A stretch of DNA of 64,000 nucleotides from Rhizobium laguerreae (lineage in GTDB: Bacteria > Pseudomonadota > Alphaproteobacteria > Rhizobiales > Rhizobiaceae). This document shows, one piece after another, positions 47,312-55,248 of this stretch. How positions within the stretch are numbered: position 1 is the stretch's first letter; each line of letters starts with the position of its first letter. Below the pieces are notes generated by a model. The model had not been told where the DNA came from and ran no database searches. It saw only the letters and a list, made by a program, of their open reading frames with translations. A program made the translations under genes and the position numbers. The stretch lies in assembly GCF_002008165.1 (NCBI RefSeq), contig NZ_MRDM01000002.1, positions 310,001-374,000 on the forward strand, written 5' to 3'.

Positions 47312-47926
47312 ATGACGATCTCCCGCCGGGGCTTTCTGATCGCTCTGCCGCTTTTCGTGGCCGGCTGCTCTTCGACCGGTCTGAACAGCCAGACGAATTA
47401 TGCCGCACTTCCGGACGAAAAATTCCCGTTGAAGCAGGTGCCGATCGACAAGATCAAGCCGGAACTCCGCCGCCAGGAAGTGGCGTACGAAACCACGCAT
47501 GCTGCCGGCACCGTGATCGTCGATACACCGGCGCGCCGCGCCTATTACGTTCTCGGCGGCGGCAGGGCGATGCGTTATGGCGTCGGCGTCGGCCGCGAGG
47601 GGCTGGCCTTTGCCGGTAACGCCTATATCGGCCGCAAGGCCGAGTGGCCAAGCTGGACGCCCACCGAAAACATGCAGCGCCGCGAAGAGCGCTATCGCAA
47701 GCTCGCCGGCGGCATGCCGGGCGGCCCGAACAACCCGCTCGGTGCGCGGGCGATGTATCTCTATCGCGGTGGCAACGACACGCATTTTCGCATTCATGGC
47801 ACCAACCAGCCGCAATCGATTGGTCTTGCCATGTCGAGCGGCTGTGTCCGCATGATGAACCACGACGTGATCGACCTCTATAGCCGAGTCGAAGTCGGCG
47901 CCAGGGTTGTCGTTATCCAGGCTTAG
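47312..47926 (+). CDS. L,D-transpeptidase (YkuD domain), lipoprotein-like
   Basis: A 204-residue peptidoglycan-modifying enzyme. The N terminus has a twin-arginine motif (SRRGFLIA) and a lipobox ending VAGC at C19, so it may be exported by Tat and lipidated. The YkuD domain (about 60-204) begins GTVIVDTPARRAYYVLGGG and contains the catalytic histidine in FRIHGTNQP and cysteine in SSGCVRMMNHD, the HxnSxGCxR signature. Such enzymes form 3-3 crosslinks or attach proteins to peptidoglycan. It is followed by a clear terminator shared with the convergent EamA gene. Confidence 0.92.
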   Translation: MTISRRGFLIALPLFVAGCSSTGLNSQTNYAALPDEKFPLKQVPIDKIKPELRRQEVAYETTHAAGTVIVDTPARRAYYVLGGGRAMRYGVGVGREGLAFAGNAYIGRKAEWPSWTPTENMQRREERYRKLAGGMPGGPNNPLGARAMYLYRGGNDTHFRIHGTNQPQSIGLAMSSGCVRMMNHDVIDLYSRVEVGARVVVIQA

Positions 47927-47954
47927 GCAATACGCAGATAGCATTGCCGATGAA

Positions 47955-47989
47955 AAAAGCCGCCGCAGCGATGGCTGCAGGCGGCTTTT
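47955..47989. terminator. Bidirectional terminator
   Basis: AAAAGCCGCCGCAGC (47955-47969) pairs with GCTGC-A-GGCGGCTTTT (47974-47989), one bulged base and a GATG loop. A-rich before and T-rich after, it can serve both the L,D-transpeptidase (+) and the EamA gene (-). Confidence 0.85.
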
Positions 47990-48012
47990 CCATCTGCTGT
48001 TGGTGTTGGATT

Positions 48013-48918
48013 TCAGCGGCGTGGCGTGGCGATACCTGTCGAAAGCGCCACGCCGATGCCGGTGATCACGGCGGCGCTGATTTCCGTCATGCCGATCGCT
48101 TCGCCAAGCAGCAAGCCGCCGCCAAGCGTCGCCAGCACCGGCGTCAGCGCCGTAAAGGCGGCAGCCTGTGTTCCGCCGAGTGTTCTGACGGCGGTGCCGT
48201 AGGCGACCATAGCGACGAGGCCGGAAAGAACGCCCTGGCTCAGCACCTGCAGGCCGATCTCCGGGAGAGTAGCCTCTGGCAGCGAGATGCCGAAGACGAG
48301 GGCAAGCGCGCCCATGATCAGGAAAGACCAGACGGCGATCAGGGCGCTTGCCTGCACGGCCGTCAGACCGGAGCGGCGGAAGGCATGCGTATAGCTTGCC
48401 CAGAGAACGGCGCCAGCCGGCAGCAGCACGAAGCTTGTCCATGGCAGCGAGGCGTCTGCAAGGCTGCGCGTGAGCAGGATCAGCACGCCGGCAACGATTG
48501 CGATAAGCCCTGCGATGCGGGTGCCGTCAGGTCTTTCGCGAAACAGCACAATGCCGATCAGCGCCGTGGCGAGCGGCATCGAGCCACCAAGCAGAATCCC
48601 CGAAGAGGCGGCCGGCGTCGAATGGATTGCCAGCGTCGTCAGCAGGAAGAAGACGGCGCCGGAACCGGACGCCATGATCGCCAGCAGGTGAAGCGGCAGG
48701 GCCTTCGGCAGCAGCCCCGTCTTCAGCCAGACAGGCGAAAGCACCAGCGCCGGAACTCCGAAGCGGATCAGCCCAATATCGATCGAGTCGAGCGGCGTTG
48801 CGGCGCTGTGGCGGGTGACGAGAAACCATGTTGCCCAGATCAGCACGGTAATGGTGCCGCCAGCATAACCCAGTAGCTGCGACGGCGACTTGTCGTTTGT
48901 AAATGCAATGGTGGTCAT
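48013..48918 (-). CDS. EamA/DMT family transporter
   Basis: A 301-residue exporter with ten predicted membrane helices in two EamA repeats (about 15-145 and 155-290). Typical stretches are GGTITVLIWATWFLVTRHSA in helix 1 and FTALTPVLATLGGGLLLGEA near helix 9. It is divergent from an Lrp/AsnC-type regulator, a frequent pairing in which the regulator responds to an amino acid that the pump exports; this is inference. It shares the terminator at 47955-47989 with the L,D-transpeptidase. Confidence 0.87.
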   Translation of the reverse strand: MTTIAFTNDKSPSQLLGYAGGTITVLIWATWFLVTRHSAATPLDSIDIGLIRFGVPALVLSPVWLKTGLLPKALPLHLLAIMASGSGAVFFLLTTLAIHSTPAASSGILLGGSMPLATALIGIVLFRERPDGTRIAGLIAIVAGVLILLTRSLADASLPWTSFVLLPAGAVLWASYTHAFRRSGLTAVQASALIAVWSFLIMGALALVFGISLPEATLPEIGLQVLSQGVLSGLVAMVAYGTAVRTLGGTQAAAFTALTPVLATLGGGLLLGEAIGMTEISAAVITGIGVALSTGIATPRR

Positions 48919-49063
48919 CGTCTCAATCCTTTCTTCCGTCCGGAGTTTGTCCGGTTGAAGAAAAGATTAGCGCCAGAGGCCGAGGCATGTCCTTGCTATC
49001 TATGGCTCTTAAATGATGCTATGCGCAATCTTCTGCCAATTAGTGCCAACTGGGATCGCAGAA

Positions 49064-49537
49064 ATGCCAAATCTCGATAAATTCGATATCGCCATCCTGA
49101 AGTGCCTGCAGGAGGATGCGCGCGCCACCAATGTCGAAATCGCCGAGAAGGTGAACCTTTCGCCGTCGCCCTGCCTGCGCCGCATCCGCAATCTCGAACG
49201 GTCCGGCATCATTCGCGGCTACAGGGCGGATATCGACCGCAAGGAGGTTGGTCTCGGCCTCACCGTCTTCGTCGAATTCAAGGTAGTCCATCACAGCCGC
49301 GAGAATTCCGAGGCGCAGCAGAAGGCGCTGCTCGCCATCCCCGAGATCGTCTCCTGCTTCCTGATTTCGGGTACGGCCGATTTCCTCGCCGAGGTGGTGG
49401 TGGAAGATCTTGCCGCCTACGAACAGCTTCTGACCGAAACGCTGTTGACCTTGCCGAATGTCAGCGACATCCGCTCGAACTTCGCCATCCGCAGCATCAA
49501 GACGCACGGGCCGTTGAAGCTGCCCGAGGGAAAATAA
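49064..49537 (+). CDS. Lrp/AsnC family transcriptional regulator
   Basis: A 157-residue feast/famine regulator. The N-terminal helix-turn-helix (about 1-60) includes LDKFDIAILKCLQEDARATN and SPSPCLRRIRNLERSGIIRG; the C-terminal RAM domain (about 65-150) binds amino acids or related effectors and mediates octamer formation (VVHHSRENSEAQQKALLAIP, then ISGTADFLAEVVV). The ATG at 49064 (MPNLDKFD) was preferred over 49013 because the family begins there. It is divergent from an EamA transporter, with 145 bases between start codons, and probably regulates it. A terminator overlaps its stop codon. Confidence 0.9.
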   Translation: MPNLDKFDIAILKCLQEDARATNVEIAEKVNLSPSPCLRRIRNLERSGIIRGYRADIDRKEVGLGLTVFVEFKVVHHSRENSEAQQKALLAIPEIVSCFLISGTADFLAEVVVEDLAAYEQLLTETLLTLPNVSDIRSNFAIRSIKTHGPLKLPEGK

Positions 49538-49549
49538 TTCCCCTCGGGC
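49522..49549. terminator. Terminator between the Lrp and mgtE genes
   Basis: GCCCGAGGGAA (49522-49532) pairs with TTCCCCTCGGGC (49538-49549) with one bulged C. The left arm is inside the last codons of the Lrp gene. TTGTTTG follows, and the hairpin can end both convergent transcripts. Confidence 0.7.
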
Positions 49550-49560
49550 TTGTTTGCGGG

Positions 49561-50934
49561 TTAGAGCAGCGTCCCGCTGAGGATGAGCAGCGCCACCGAG
49601 AAGTAGATGACGAGCCCGGTGACGTCGACCAGCGTGGCGACGAAAGGAGCTGACGCGCTGGCCGGATCGAGCCTGAGCTTCTGCAGCACGAAGGGCAGCA
49701 TCGAGCCGCAGATCGAGCCGAAGGTGACGATCCCGATCAGGGCGGCAAACACCGTGACGGCGACCATCTGCCAGTGCGGGCCGTAATCGTAGAGCCCGGC
49801 CGACTGCCAGAAGACGATGCGGATGAAGCCGACCAGGCCGAGGATCGCGCCGAGCACGATGCCCGTTGGCAGTTCGCGCAAAAGCACCTTCCACCAGTCC
49901 GAGAGCTTCAGCTCGCCGAGCGCCAGCGCCCGGATGATCAGCGACGTCGCCTGCGAACCCGAGTTGCCGCCCGAGCTCATGATCAGCGGGATGAACAGCG
50001 TCAGCACCACGGCCTTTTCCAGCTCGCCTTCGAAATGCTGCATGGCGCTTGCCGTCAGCATCTCGCCGAGGAAGAGCGCAGCGAGCCAGCCGGCGCGCTT
50101 GCGGATCATGCCGGCAAAGCTGATCTTCATGTAGGGCTGGCCGAGCGCCTCCATGCCGCCGAACCTCTGGGCCGCTTCCGTCGTGTCTGAGATCATCGTG
50201 TCGATCACGTCGTCGACGGTGACGATGCCGAGCATCTGCCCATGTTCGTCGGTGACGGGCAGGGCGAGCAGGTCGTGCTTGCGGATCAGCCGCGCGACAT
50301 CCTCCTGCTTCATCAGCGGACCGGCCGAAACCGGCACGCCCTTCTGTGCCACCGAGAGGATCGAAGCCTCCGGCTCGCCGGTGATGAGGCGACGCAGCGT
50401 CACCACATGCAGCAGCGTATGGCTGACCTCGTCGAGCACATAGATGGCGTAGACGGTCTCGCGCGAGCGTTCGACCTGGCGCACATGGTCGAGTGTGCGG
50501 GCGACGGTCCAGCTGTCAAGCACGCTGACGAACTCCGTCGTCATGATGCCGCCGGCCGTGCGCGGCGGATATCCCATCAGGTGCTGGATCGCGATGCGCA
50601 CCGGTTCGTCGAGGCTGGAGAACAGCCGGGCGCGGGTCTCGCCGTCGAGTTCGAGCAGCACGTCGGCGACGCGGTCGTTCGACATGCCGTGCAGCAGCCG
50701 TGCGGCATCCTCGGCACTGATCAGCGCAAGGATCTGTGCGGAGTTGCGAAGCTCCGGCCGGTCGAGAATGTTGACCGCATAGTCCAGCGGCATGCCGCAT
50801 AGAACACGTCCGGCGTCCTGGACGCTCAGCGCGTTCAATGATTCGACGCGTTCGGCGATTGTTGCGCCGCGGCTGTTGTTGATGAAGGCACGGGCGGCAT
50901 GGCCTGCCCGAAGAGGGAAGCGATTGATATTCAT
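49561..50934 (-). CDS. mgtE: Magnesium transporter MgtE
   Basis: A 457-residue Mg2+ channel. The N domain (about 20-130) is a superhelix of repeats (LISAEDAARLLHGMSNDRVA, LSSLDEPVRIAIQHLMGYPP), followed by two CBS domains (about 135-255; IMTTEFVSV, HDLLALPVTDEHGQMLGIVT), the plug helix and five C-terminal membrane helices (about 280-455) with the pore motif SSGGNSGSQATSL. Cytoplasmic Mg2+ bound between N and CBS domains closes the pore. The length matches the family. It is monocistronic and convergent with the Lrp gene. Confidence 0.95.
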   Translation of the reverse strand: MNINRFPLRAGHAARAFINNSRGATIAERVESLNALSVQDAGRVLCGMPLDYAVNILDRPELRNSAQILALISAEDAARLLHGMSNDRVADVLLELDGETRARLFSSLDEPVRIAIQHLMGYPPRTAGGIMTTEFVSVLDSWTVARTLDHVRQVERSRETVYAIYVLDEVSHTLLHVVTLRRLITGEPEASILSVAQKGVPVSAGPLMKQEDVARLIRKHDLLALPVTDEHGQMLGIVTVDDVIDTMISDTTEAAQRFGGMEALGQPYMKISFAGMIRKRAGWLAALFLGEMLTASAMQHFEGELEKAVVLTLFIPLIMSSGGNSGSQATSLIIRALALGELKLSDWWKVLLRELPTGIVLGAILGLVGFIRIVFWQSAGLYDYGPHWQMVAVTVFAALIGIVTFGSICGSMLPFVLQKLRLDPASASAPFVATLVDVTGLVIYFSVALLILSGTLL

Positions 50935-51262
50935 TTGAGGCTCGCCTTTCCGTCGATCCGCCGTAGCGTCCGATCGGGCGAGCCGACAGGAGTCGGTCAG
51001 CGCACGAGGGCAGCGTACGGCAAAGGCAATCGACTGCTACTGTCGCTTGGCATCGTTATGATGGCTCCGTTGAAATCCGTGGCTGACGAGTGTCATCCAC
51101 ATGGATGCTAGGTGGTCCCGGACGCGAAAAAAGTCAAGCGGGGTAAATGCTTAACGCCAGAATGCCGCACCCCCGCGATGCGGCATTCCAGGCAGGTATG
51201 GCCGGCGGTATGGCATGTAGACCTCGGGGCTTCCAAAAACACCGGCGCTGCCGGCCGCGATC
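50935..51262. other. Intergenic region upstream of mgtE
   Basis: A 328-base region holding the mgtE promoter on the minus strand. I found no known Mg2+ riboswitch (M-box) pattern. A strong hairpin lies at 51160-51188 (listed separately). Nothing else was recognised. Confidence 0.4.
51160..51188 (-). terminator. Hairpin past the quinone oxidoreductase gene
   Basis: GAATGCCGCA (51160-51169) pairs exactly with TGCGGCATTC (51179-51188) around a 9-base C-rich loop, 75 bases beyond the minus-strand stop at 51263. The tail on that strand, TGGCGTTAAGC, is not a U-run, so termination is only probable. Confidence 0.5.
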
Positions 51263-52276
51263 TCAGAATCCTGCAAGCACCGCCTTGCCCTTCATTCTGC
51301 CGCTTTCGACCATGGCATGAACCGTCTTGAGGTTTGCCGCATTGATCGGGCCGACGATCTCCGAAAGCGTGGTGCGGATCTTTCCGGCGTCGACGAGCTC
51401 GGAAATCCTGTTCAGCAGCTTGTGCTGCTCGATCATGTCAGGCGTGCCGTAGAGCGGGCGGGTGAACATCAGCTCCCAATGAACAGAGACGGCCTTGCGC
51501 TTGAAGGGCATGATGTCGAGCGTCTTCGGATCGTCGATCAAAACGAAGCGGCCCTGCGGCGCAATCGCTTCGACGATGTCGCCGATATGGCTGTCGGTAT
51601 TGGTGGTCGAGAATATGAATCCCGGCGCGCCGATGCCGAGCGCTGCCACCTGCGGCGCGATCGGCCTGGAATGGTCGACGACATGATGCGCGCCGAGTTC
51701 CTTCACCCAGTCCTGCGTTTCCGGCCGCGAGGCCGTGGCGATCACCGTCAGATCGGTCAATACCCGGGCGATCTGAATGGCGATCGAGCCGACGCCGCCG
51801 GCGCCGCCGATGACCAGGATGGAGCGTCCCGCCCCCGAAACCGCGTCCTGCACCTTCAGCCGGTCGAACAGCGCTTCGTAGGCAGTGATCGAGGTCAGCG
51901 GCAGGGCCGCCGCGGCAGCGAAATCGAGGCTCCTCGGTTTGGTGCCGACGATGCGTTCGTCGACGAGGTGGAATTCGGCATTGCTGCCCGGGCGGCTGAT
52001 GACTCCGGAGTAAAACACCTCGTCGCCGGGCCTGAACAGGGTGACATCAGCGCCGACGGCCTTGACGATGCCGGCGGCATCCCAGCCGAGCACCTTGAGT
52101 TCGTCTGCGGGCGGTGCGGAATGGGCGCGCACCTTCACGTCGACGGGATTGACCGAAACGGCTTTGATTTCGACGAGCAGATCGTGGCCCCCAGCCTCCG
52201 GCATCGGCAGTTCGACATCGATCAGCGAGGTTTCGGCGGAGATCGGTTGGGGCGTTTTATAGGCGACGGCGCGCAT
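51263..52276 (-). CDS. Zinc-free quinone oxidoreductase-like (MDR superfamily) protein
   Basis: A 337-residue medium-chain dehydrogenase/reductase. The N-terminal catalytic domain (VDVKVRAHSAPPADELKVLG WDAAG) lacks the zinc-ligand cysteine and histidine pattern of alcohol dehydrogenases, and the Rossmann domain has VIGGAGGVGSIAIQIAR (about 155-171), which fits NADPH binding. The end is MVESGRMKGKAVLAGF. It is closest to the ZADH/YhfP group, which reduces quinones or other electrophiles. ATG 52276 has AGGAG seven bases upstream. It is divergent from an HxlR regulator, a pairing typical of quinone- or aldehyde-responsive control. Confidence 0.87.
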   Translation of the reverse strand: MRAVAYKTPQPISAETSLIDVELPMPEAGGHDLLVEIKAVSVNPVDVKVRAHSAPPADELKVLGWDAAGIVKAVGADVTLFRPGDEVFYSGVISRPGSNAEFHLVDERIVGTKPRSLDFAAAAALPLTSITAYEALFDRLKVQDAVSGAGRSILVIGGAGGVGSIAIQIARVLTDLTVIATASRPETQDWVKELGAHHVVDHSRPIAPQVAALGIGAPGFIFSTTNTDSHIGDIVEAIAPQGRFVLIDDPKTLDIMPFKRKAVSVHWELMFTRPLYGTPDMIEQHKLLNRISELVDAGKIRTTLSEIVGPINAANLKTVHAMVESGRMKGKAVLAGF

Positions 52277-52350
52277 GGGAAACTCCTGTGTTCGTTGCAC
52301 GGAAGCTAGATGCGCACTATGGTCTGACAACGCAAGAATGCACAAATTCT

Positions 52351-52379
52351 GTACGTAGTACCCAAAAGGATACTGTAAA
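52351..52379. promoter_or_regulatory. Possible HxlR operator
   Basis: GTACGTAGTAC at 52351-52361 and GGATACTGTA at 52369-52378 form a loose dyad just before the HxlR ATG, in the 102-base divergent promoter region. The symmetry is imperfect, so this is tentative. Confidence 0.3.
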
Positions 52380-52783
52380 TGTCATTGCCGCGCGCCAAGC
52401 TCGTCCAGAATTTCCCCGGCTGCCCGGTCGAAGCGACGCTGACTTACCTTGACGGGAAATGGAAGGGCGTGATCCTCTTTCATCTGATGGAGGGAACCCT
52501 GCGCTTCAACGAATTGCGGCGTAAGCTGCCGGCCGTGACCCAGCGCATGCTGACCAAGCAGCTGCGTGAACTGGAAGAGTCCGGCCTGGTATCACGCACC
52601 GTCTATCCGGTCGTGCCGCCGAGGGTCGAATATGCGATGACGCCCCTCGGCATGACGCTGAAGCCTGTCATCCAGGCGTTGGCCGCCTGGGGTGACGATT
52701 ATGTCTTCTGCAGCCCGGAAGGCCGCGAACTGCGCCTGGCCTCAGATGGCCTGCGCGCTCCGGTCGCGGCGCTCGAGGCGTAG
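52379..52783 (+). CDS. HxlR family transcriptional regulator
   Basis: A 134-residue MarR-like winged-helix protein of the HxlR family. It contains the conserved cysteine in FPGCPVEATLTYLDGKWKGV and the recognition region LRFNELRRKLPAVTQRMLTK with the wing ESGLVSRTVYPVVPPRVEYA. HxlR proteins such as YodB and HypR sense quinones, aldehydes or disulfide stress through this N-terminal cysteine. It is divergent from the quinone oxidoreductase, its likely target. Its 3-prime end overlaps the convergent MFS gene by 42 bases. Confidence 0.9.
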   Translation: MSLPRAKLVQNFPGCPVEATLTYLDGKWKGVILFHLMEGTLRFNELRRKLPAVTQRMLTKQLRELEESGLVSRTVYPVVPPRVEYAMTPLGMTLKPVIQALAAWGDDYVFCSPEGRELRLASDGLRAPVAALEA

Positions 52784-53968
52784 CGAGGCTGCAAAGACGA
52801 ACAGGCCGAGGAAGGATAGTGCTGCGCCGACATAACCGGTCGCTGCAAAACCGTAACCCCCGGCGATGACGAGGCCGCCGAGCCAGGCGCCGATCGCATT
52901 GGCGATGTTGAAGGCGGAATGGTTGGACGCGGCCGCAAGCGTCTGCGCGTCGGCGGCGACATCCATCAGCCGCGTCTGCAGCGCCGGGCCGGCGGCAAAG
53001 CCGCAGCCCACGAGGAAGACGGAAAGCCCGAGCAAATAGGGATTGGCGGCGGTCAGCGAGAAGGTGGTCAGCACGACGATATTATAGACGAGCGACCCGC
53101 CGATCGTGCCGAGCAGCGATTTGTCGGCGAGCCACGAGCCGATGAAATTGCCCGCGTTCATGCCGACACCGAAGAGGACCAGCATGATCGGAACGGCCGT
53201 TTCCGGCAGCATCGCCACCTCAGTCGTCGTGGAGGCGATATAGCTGAACATCGCGAACATGCCGCCGTAACCGACGGCGGCGATGCCGAGCGTCAGCCAC
53301 ACCTGCGGCCGGCGGAAGGCGCCGAGTTCGCGCAGGAAACCCGCTTCCGCAGAAACCCTGTCCTTCGGAACGTAGAACCAGATCAGCACCACGGTCAGCA
53401 GGCCGAGCACGCCGACCGAGAAAAACGCCACCTGCCAGTCGAGCGACTGGCCGAAGAAGGTCGTCAACGGCGTGCCGAGAAGTGTCGCAACGGTCAGGCC
53501 GAGCATGACGCGGCCAACGGCGCGGGCGCGGCGATGCGCCGGCACCATCGAGGCGGCGACAAGGGCCGCGACGCCGAAATAGGCGCCATGCGGCAGGCCG
53601 CTGACGAAGCGCAGCAGCGTGAAACTTTCGAAGGTCGGCGCCATGGCGCTCGATATATTGCCGGCGGCAAAGATCAGCATCAGGGTCAAAAGCAGCGTGC
53701 GGCGCGCCATCTTTGCGGCGAGCACGGCAATGACCGGTGCGCCTACGACGACGCCGAGCGCATAGGCGCTGATGACGTAACCGGCCTGCGGCGTCGTGAC
53801 CGAGAAGGTCTCGGCGACATTGGGCAGCAATCCCATGATTGCGAATTCGCCGGTGCCGATGCCGAAGCCGCCGCAGGCGAGCGCCAACTGGACCAGCGCC
53901 ACGGTCATTGCCGACGGCAGCTCTTCATCCTGGCTATCAACTGAAATATTGGCGGCAATCTCACTCAC
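52742..53968 (-). CDS. MFS transporter (DHA1/AraJ-like)
   Basis: A 408-residue exporter with twelve membrane helices. Characteristic stretches are GGFGIGTGEFAIMGLLPNVA in helix 1, AYALGVVVGAPVIAVLAAKM with the loop 2-3 motif KMARRTLL, and GVMLGLTVATLLGTPL-like residues in helix 5 (VMLGLTVATLLGTPLTTFFG), typical of the AraJ/YdhP/CmlA-type drug or sugar exporters. The start is GTG 53968, seven bases after GAGGAG; the open frame continues upstream without family residues. The final 42 bases overlap the HxlR gene on the other strand. The substrate is not known. Confidence 0.85.
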   Translation of the reverse strand: MSEIAANISVDSQDEELPSAMTVALVQLALACGGFGIGTGEFAIMGLLPNVAETFSVTTPQAGYVISAYALGVVVGAPVIAVLAAKMARRTLLLTLMLIFAAGNISSAMAPTFESFTLLRFVSGLPHGAYFGVAALVAASMVPAHRRARAVGRVMLGLTVATLLGTPLTTFFGQSLDWQVAFFSVGVLGLLTVVLIWFYVPKDRVSAEAGFLRELGAFRRPQVWLTLGIAAVGYGGMFAMFSYIASTTTEVAMLPETAVPIMLVLFGVGMNAGNFIGSWLADKSLLGTIGGSLVYNIVVLTTFSLTAANPYLLGLSVFLVGCGFAAGPALQTRLMDVAADAQTLAAASNHSAFNIANAIGAWLGGLVIAGGYGFAATGYVGAALSFLGLFVFAASLRLERRDRSAQAI

Positions 53969-54108
53969 GAGAGCTCCTCGAGGCGGTTTCTGCTTGGCAA
54001 TGGCCCTGGCGCGCAGGCGCGGCCGCAAGCCGATCGGTGGAAATGGCGGGAGGTGGAGACGATGTCTCCGATAGAGCATCTATCCGTGAGGTCCGGGCTG
54101 CCGTCGAG

Positions 54109-54165
54109 TGCATTTTTTGCAGTGCAGCGTCCTGCTATGTGCATACGTCTATTGCAATTTTTGCA
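54109..54165. promoter_or_regulatory. Paired 13-base dyads in the MFS/lipid kinase promoter region
   Basis: TGCATTTTTTGCA at 54109-54121 and TGCAATTTTTGCA at 54153-54165 differ at one base and start 44 bases apart, about four helical turns. They are the only structure I see in the 301-base divergent gap 53969-54269. The spacing suggests a cooperative operator pair. Confidence 0.45.
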
Positions 54166-54269
54166 TTTCTGCCCTTTGTCAGGAAAGAAGGTTGCGCTTG
54201 AAATCGGCGATACCGCAACCATCTCAGGGGCAAGGCAGGAGCATTTCCGCGCCAGGGACGGGAGCTCTT

Positions 54270-55214
54270 ATGAAGCTTGTAGGCTTTTTCAATCGCGACG
54301 GCGGGACCTTCAAGACCACCGACATGCCGGCCTATGAAAAAAGGGCGGAAGCGGCTTTCCGCGAAGCGGGGCACGATTTCGACGCCATCGTCTTCTCAGG
54401 AAAGGAAATCGTTCCTGCCATGGAGCGGGCCGCCAAGCGCGACGATATCGACGGCATCGTCGCCGGCGGCGGCGACGGCACGATTTCGGCGGCGGCATCG
54501 ATCGCCTGGAAGAACGGAATTGCGCTCGGCGTCGTGCCCGCCGGCACGATGAACCTCTTTGCCCGCTCGCTACGTGTGCCGCTCGATATCTGGCAGGCGC
54601 TCGATGTGCTTGCCTCCGGCGAGGTCGACAATGTCGATATCGCCAGCGCCAACGGCCGGCCCTTCATCCACCAGTTTTCCGCCGGCCTGCACGCCCGCAT
54701 GGTGCGCTACCGCAACGCCTACAGCTATCGTTCCCGGCTGGGTAAGATACGGGCGAGCACGAAGGCGGCTTTGGGCGTCATCTTCAACCCGCCGGAATTC
54801 GAGGTCGAGTTCGAGGCGATCGGCATGCGCGAGCGCCGCAGGGTGTCGGCGATCTCAGTCTCCAACAATCCCTTCGGTGAGAACGCGCTGCTCTACGCCG
54901 ATAATTTGAGAAGCGGCGAACTCGGCTTCTACACGGCAAATCCGCTGAAACCCCTCGGTGTCGCCCGTCTCGCCATCGACATGCTGCGCGGCAAGGTCCG
55001 CGAGAATGCCGATGTCATGGTGATGCACCCGGCCGAAGTGCACCTGCATTTCCCGAAACTGCGCTCCAAGGCCAATTGCGTCATGGACGGCGAGCTGCTG
55101 CCGCTCGAACGCGACGTCTCGATCCGGCTGCATCCAGGCGAATTGAAGGTTCTCGTCAAGCAGGGTCTCGCCGCTCAGGTGAATGCGGACGAACGCCGCG
55201 AGCCCGCTGCGTAA
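54270..55214 (+). CDS. Diacylglycerol kinase-family lipid kinase
   Basis: A 314-residue soluble lipid kinase of the DagK/YegS type. The nucleotide-binding motif is GIVAGGGDGTISAAAS (about 68-83), followed by GVVPAGTMNLFARSLRVP, both typical of the NAD-kinase-like DAGK catalytic domain; the C-terminal beta-sandwich (about 125-300) includes KANCVMDGELLPLERDVSI. Substrates could be diacylglycerol, phosphatidylglycerol or sphingosine-like lipids. ATG 54270 has GGGAG upstream and family similarity starts there (MKLVGFFNRDGG). Its stop codon is inside a 17-base tandem duplication. It is divergent from the MFS gene. Confidence 0.88.
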   Translation: MKLVGFFNRDGGTFKTTDMPAYEKRAEAAFREAGHDFDAIVFSGKEIVPAMERAAKRDDIDGIVAGGGDGTISAAASIAWKNGIALGVVPAGTMNLFARSLRVPLDIWQALDVLASGEVDNVDIASANGRPFIHQFSAGLHARMVRYRNAYSYRSRLGKIRASTKAALGVIFNPPEFEVEFEAIGMRERRRVSAISVSNNPFGENALLYADNLRSGELGFYTANPLKPLGVARLAIDMLRGKVRENADVMVMHPAEVHLHFPKLRSKANCVMDGELLPLERDVSIRLHPGELKVLVKQGLAAQVNADERREPAA

Positions 55215-55239
55215 GTCGGCCGGCTGCGTAAGTCGGCCG
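55206..55239 (+). repeat. 17-bp tandem duplication over the lipid kinase stop codon
   Basis: GCTGCGTAAGTCGGCCG occurs twice without a gap (55206-55222 and 55223-55239), followed by a partial third CCGCGTAA. The first copy encodes the last alanines and the TAA stop of the lipid kinase gene; the second adds nothing to the protein. Confidence 0.9.
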
Positions 55240-55248
55240 CCGCGTAAT

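Noticed and set aside
50935..51262. Possible magnesium riboswitch upstream of mgtE
   Set aside because: No conserved M-box core or multi-stem arrangement was found; only one hairpin, placed to serve the neighbouring gene.
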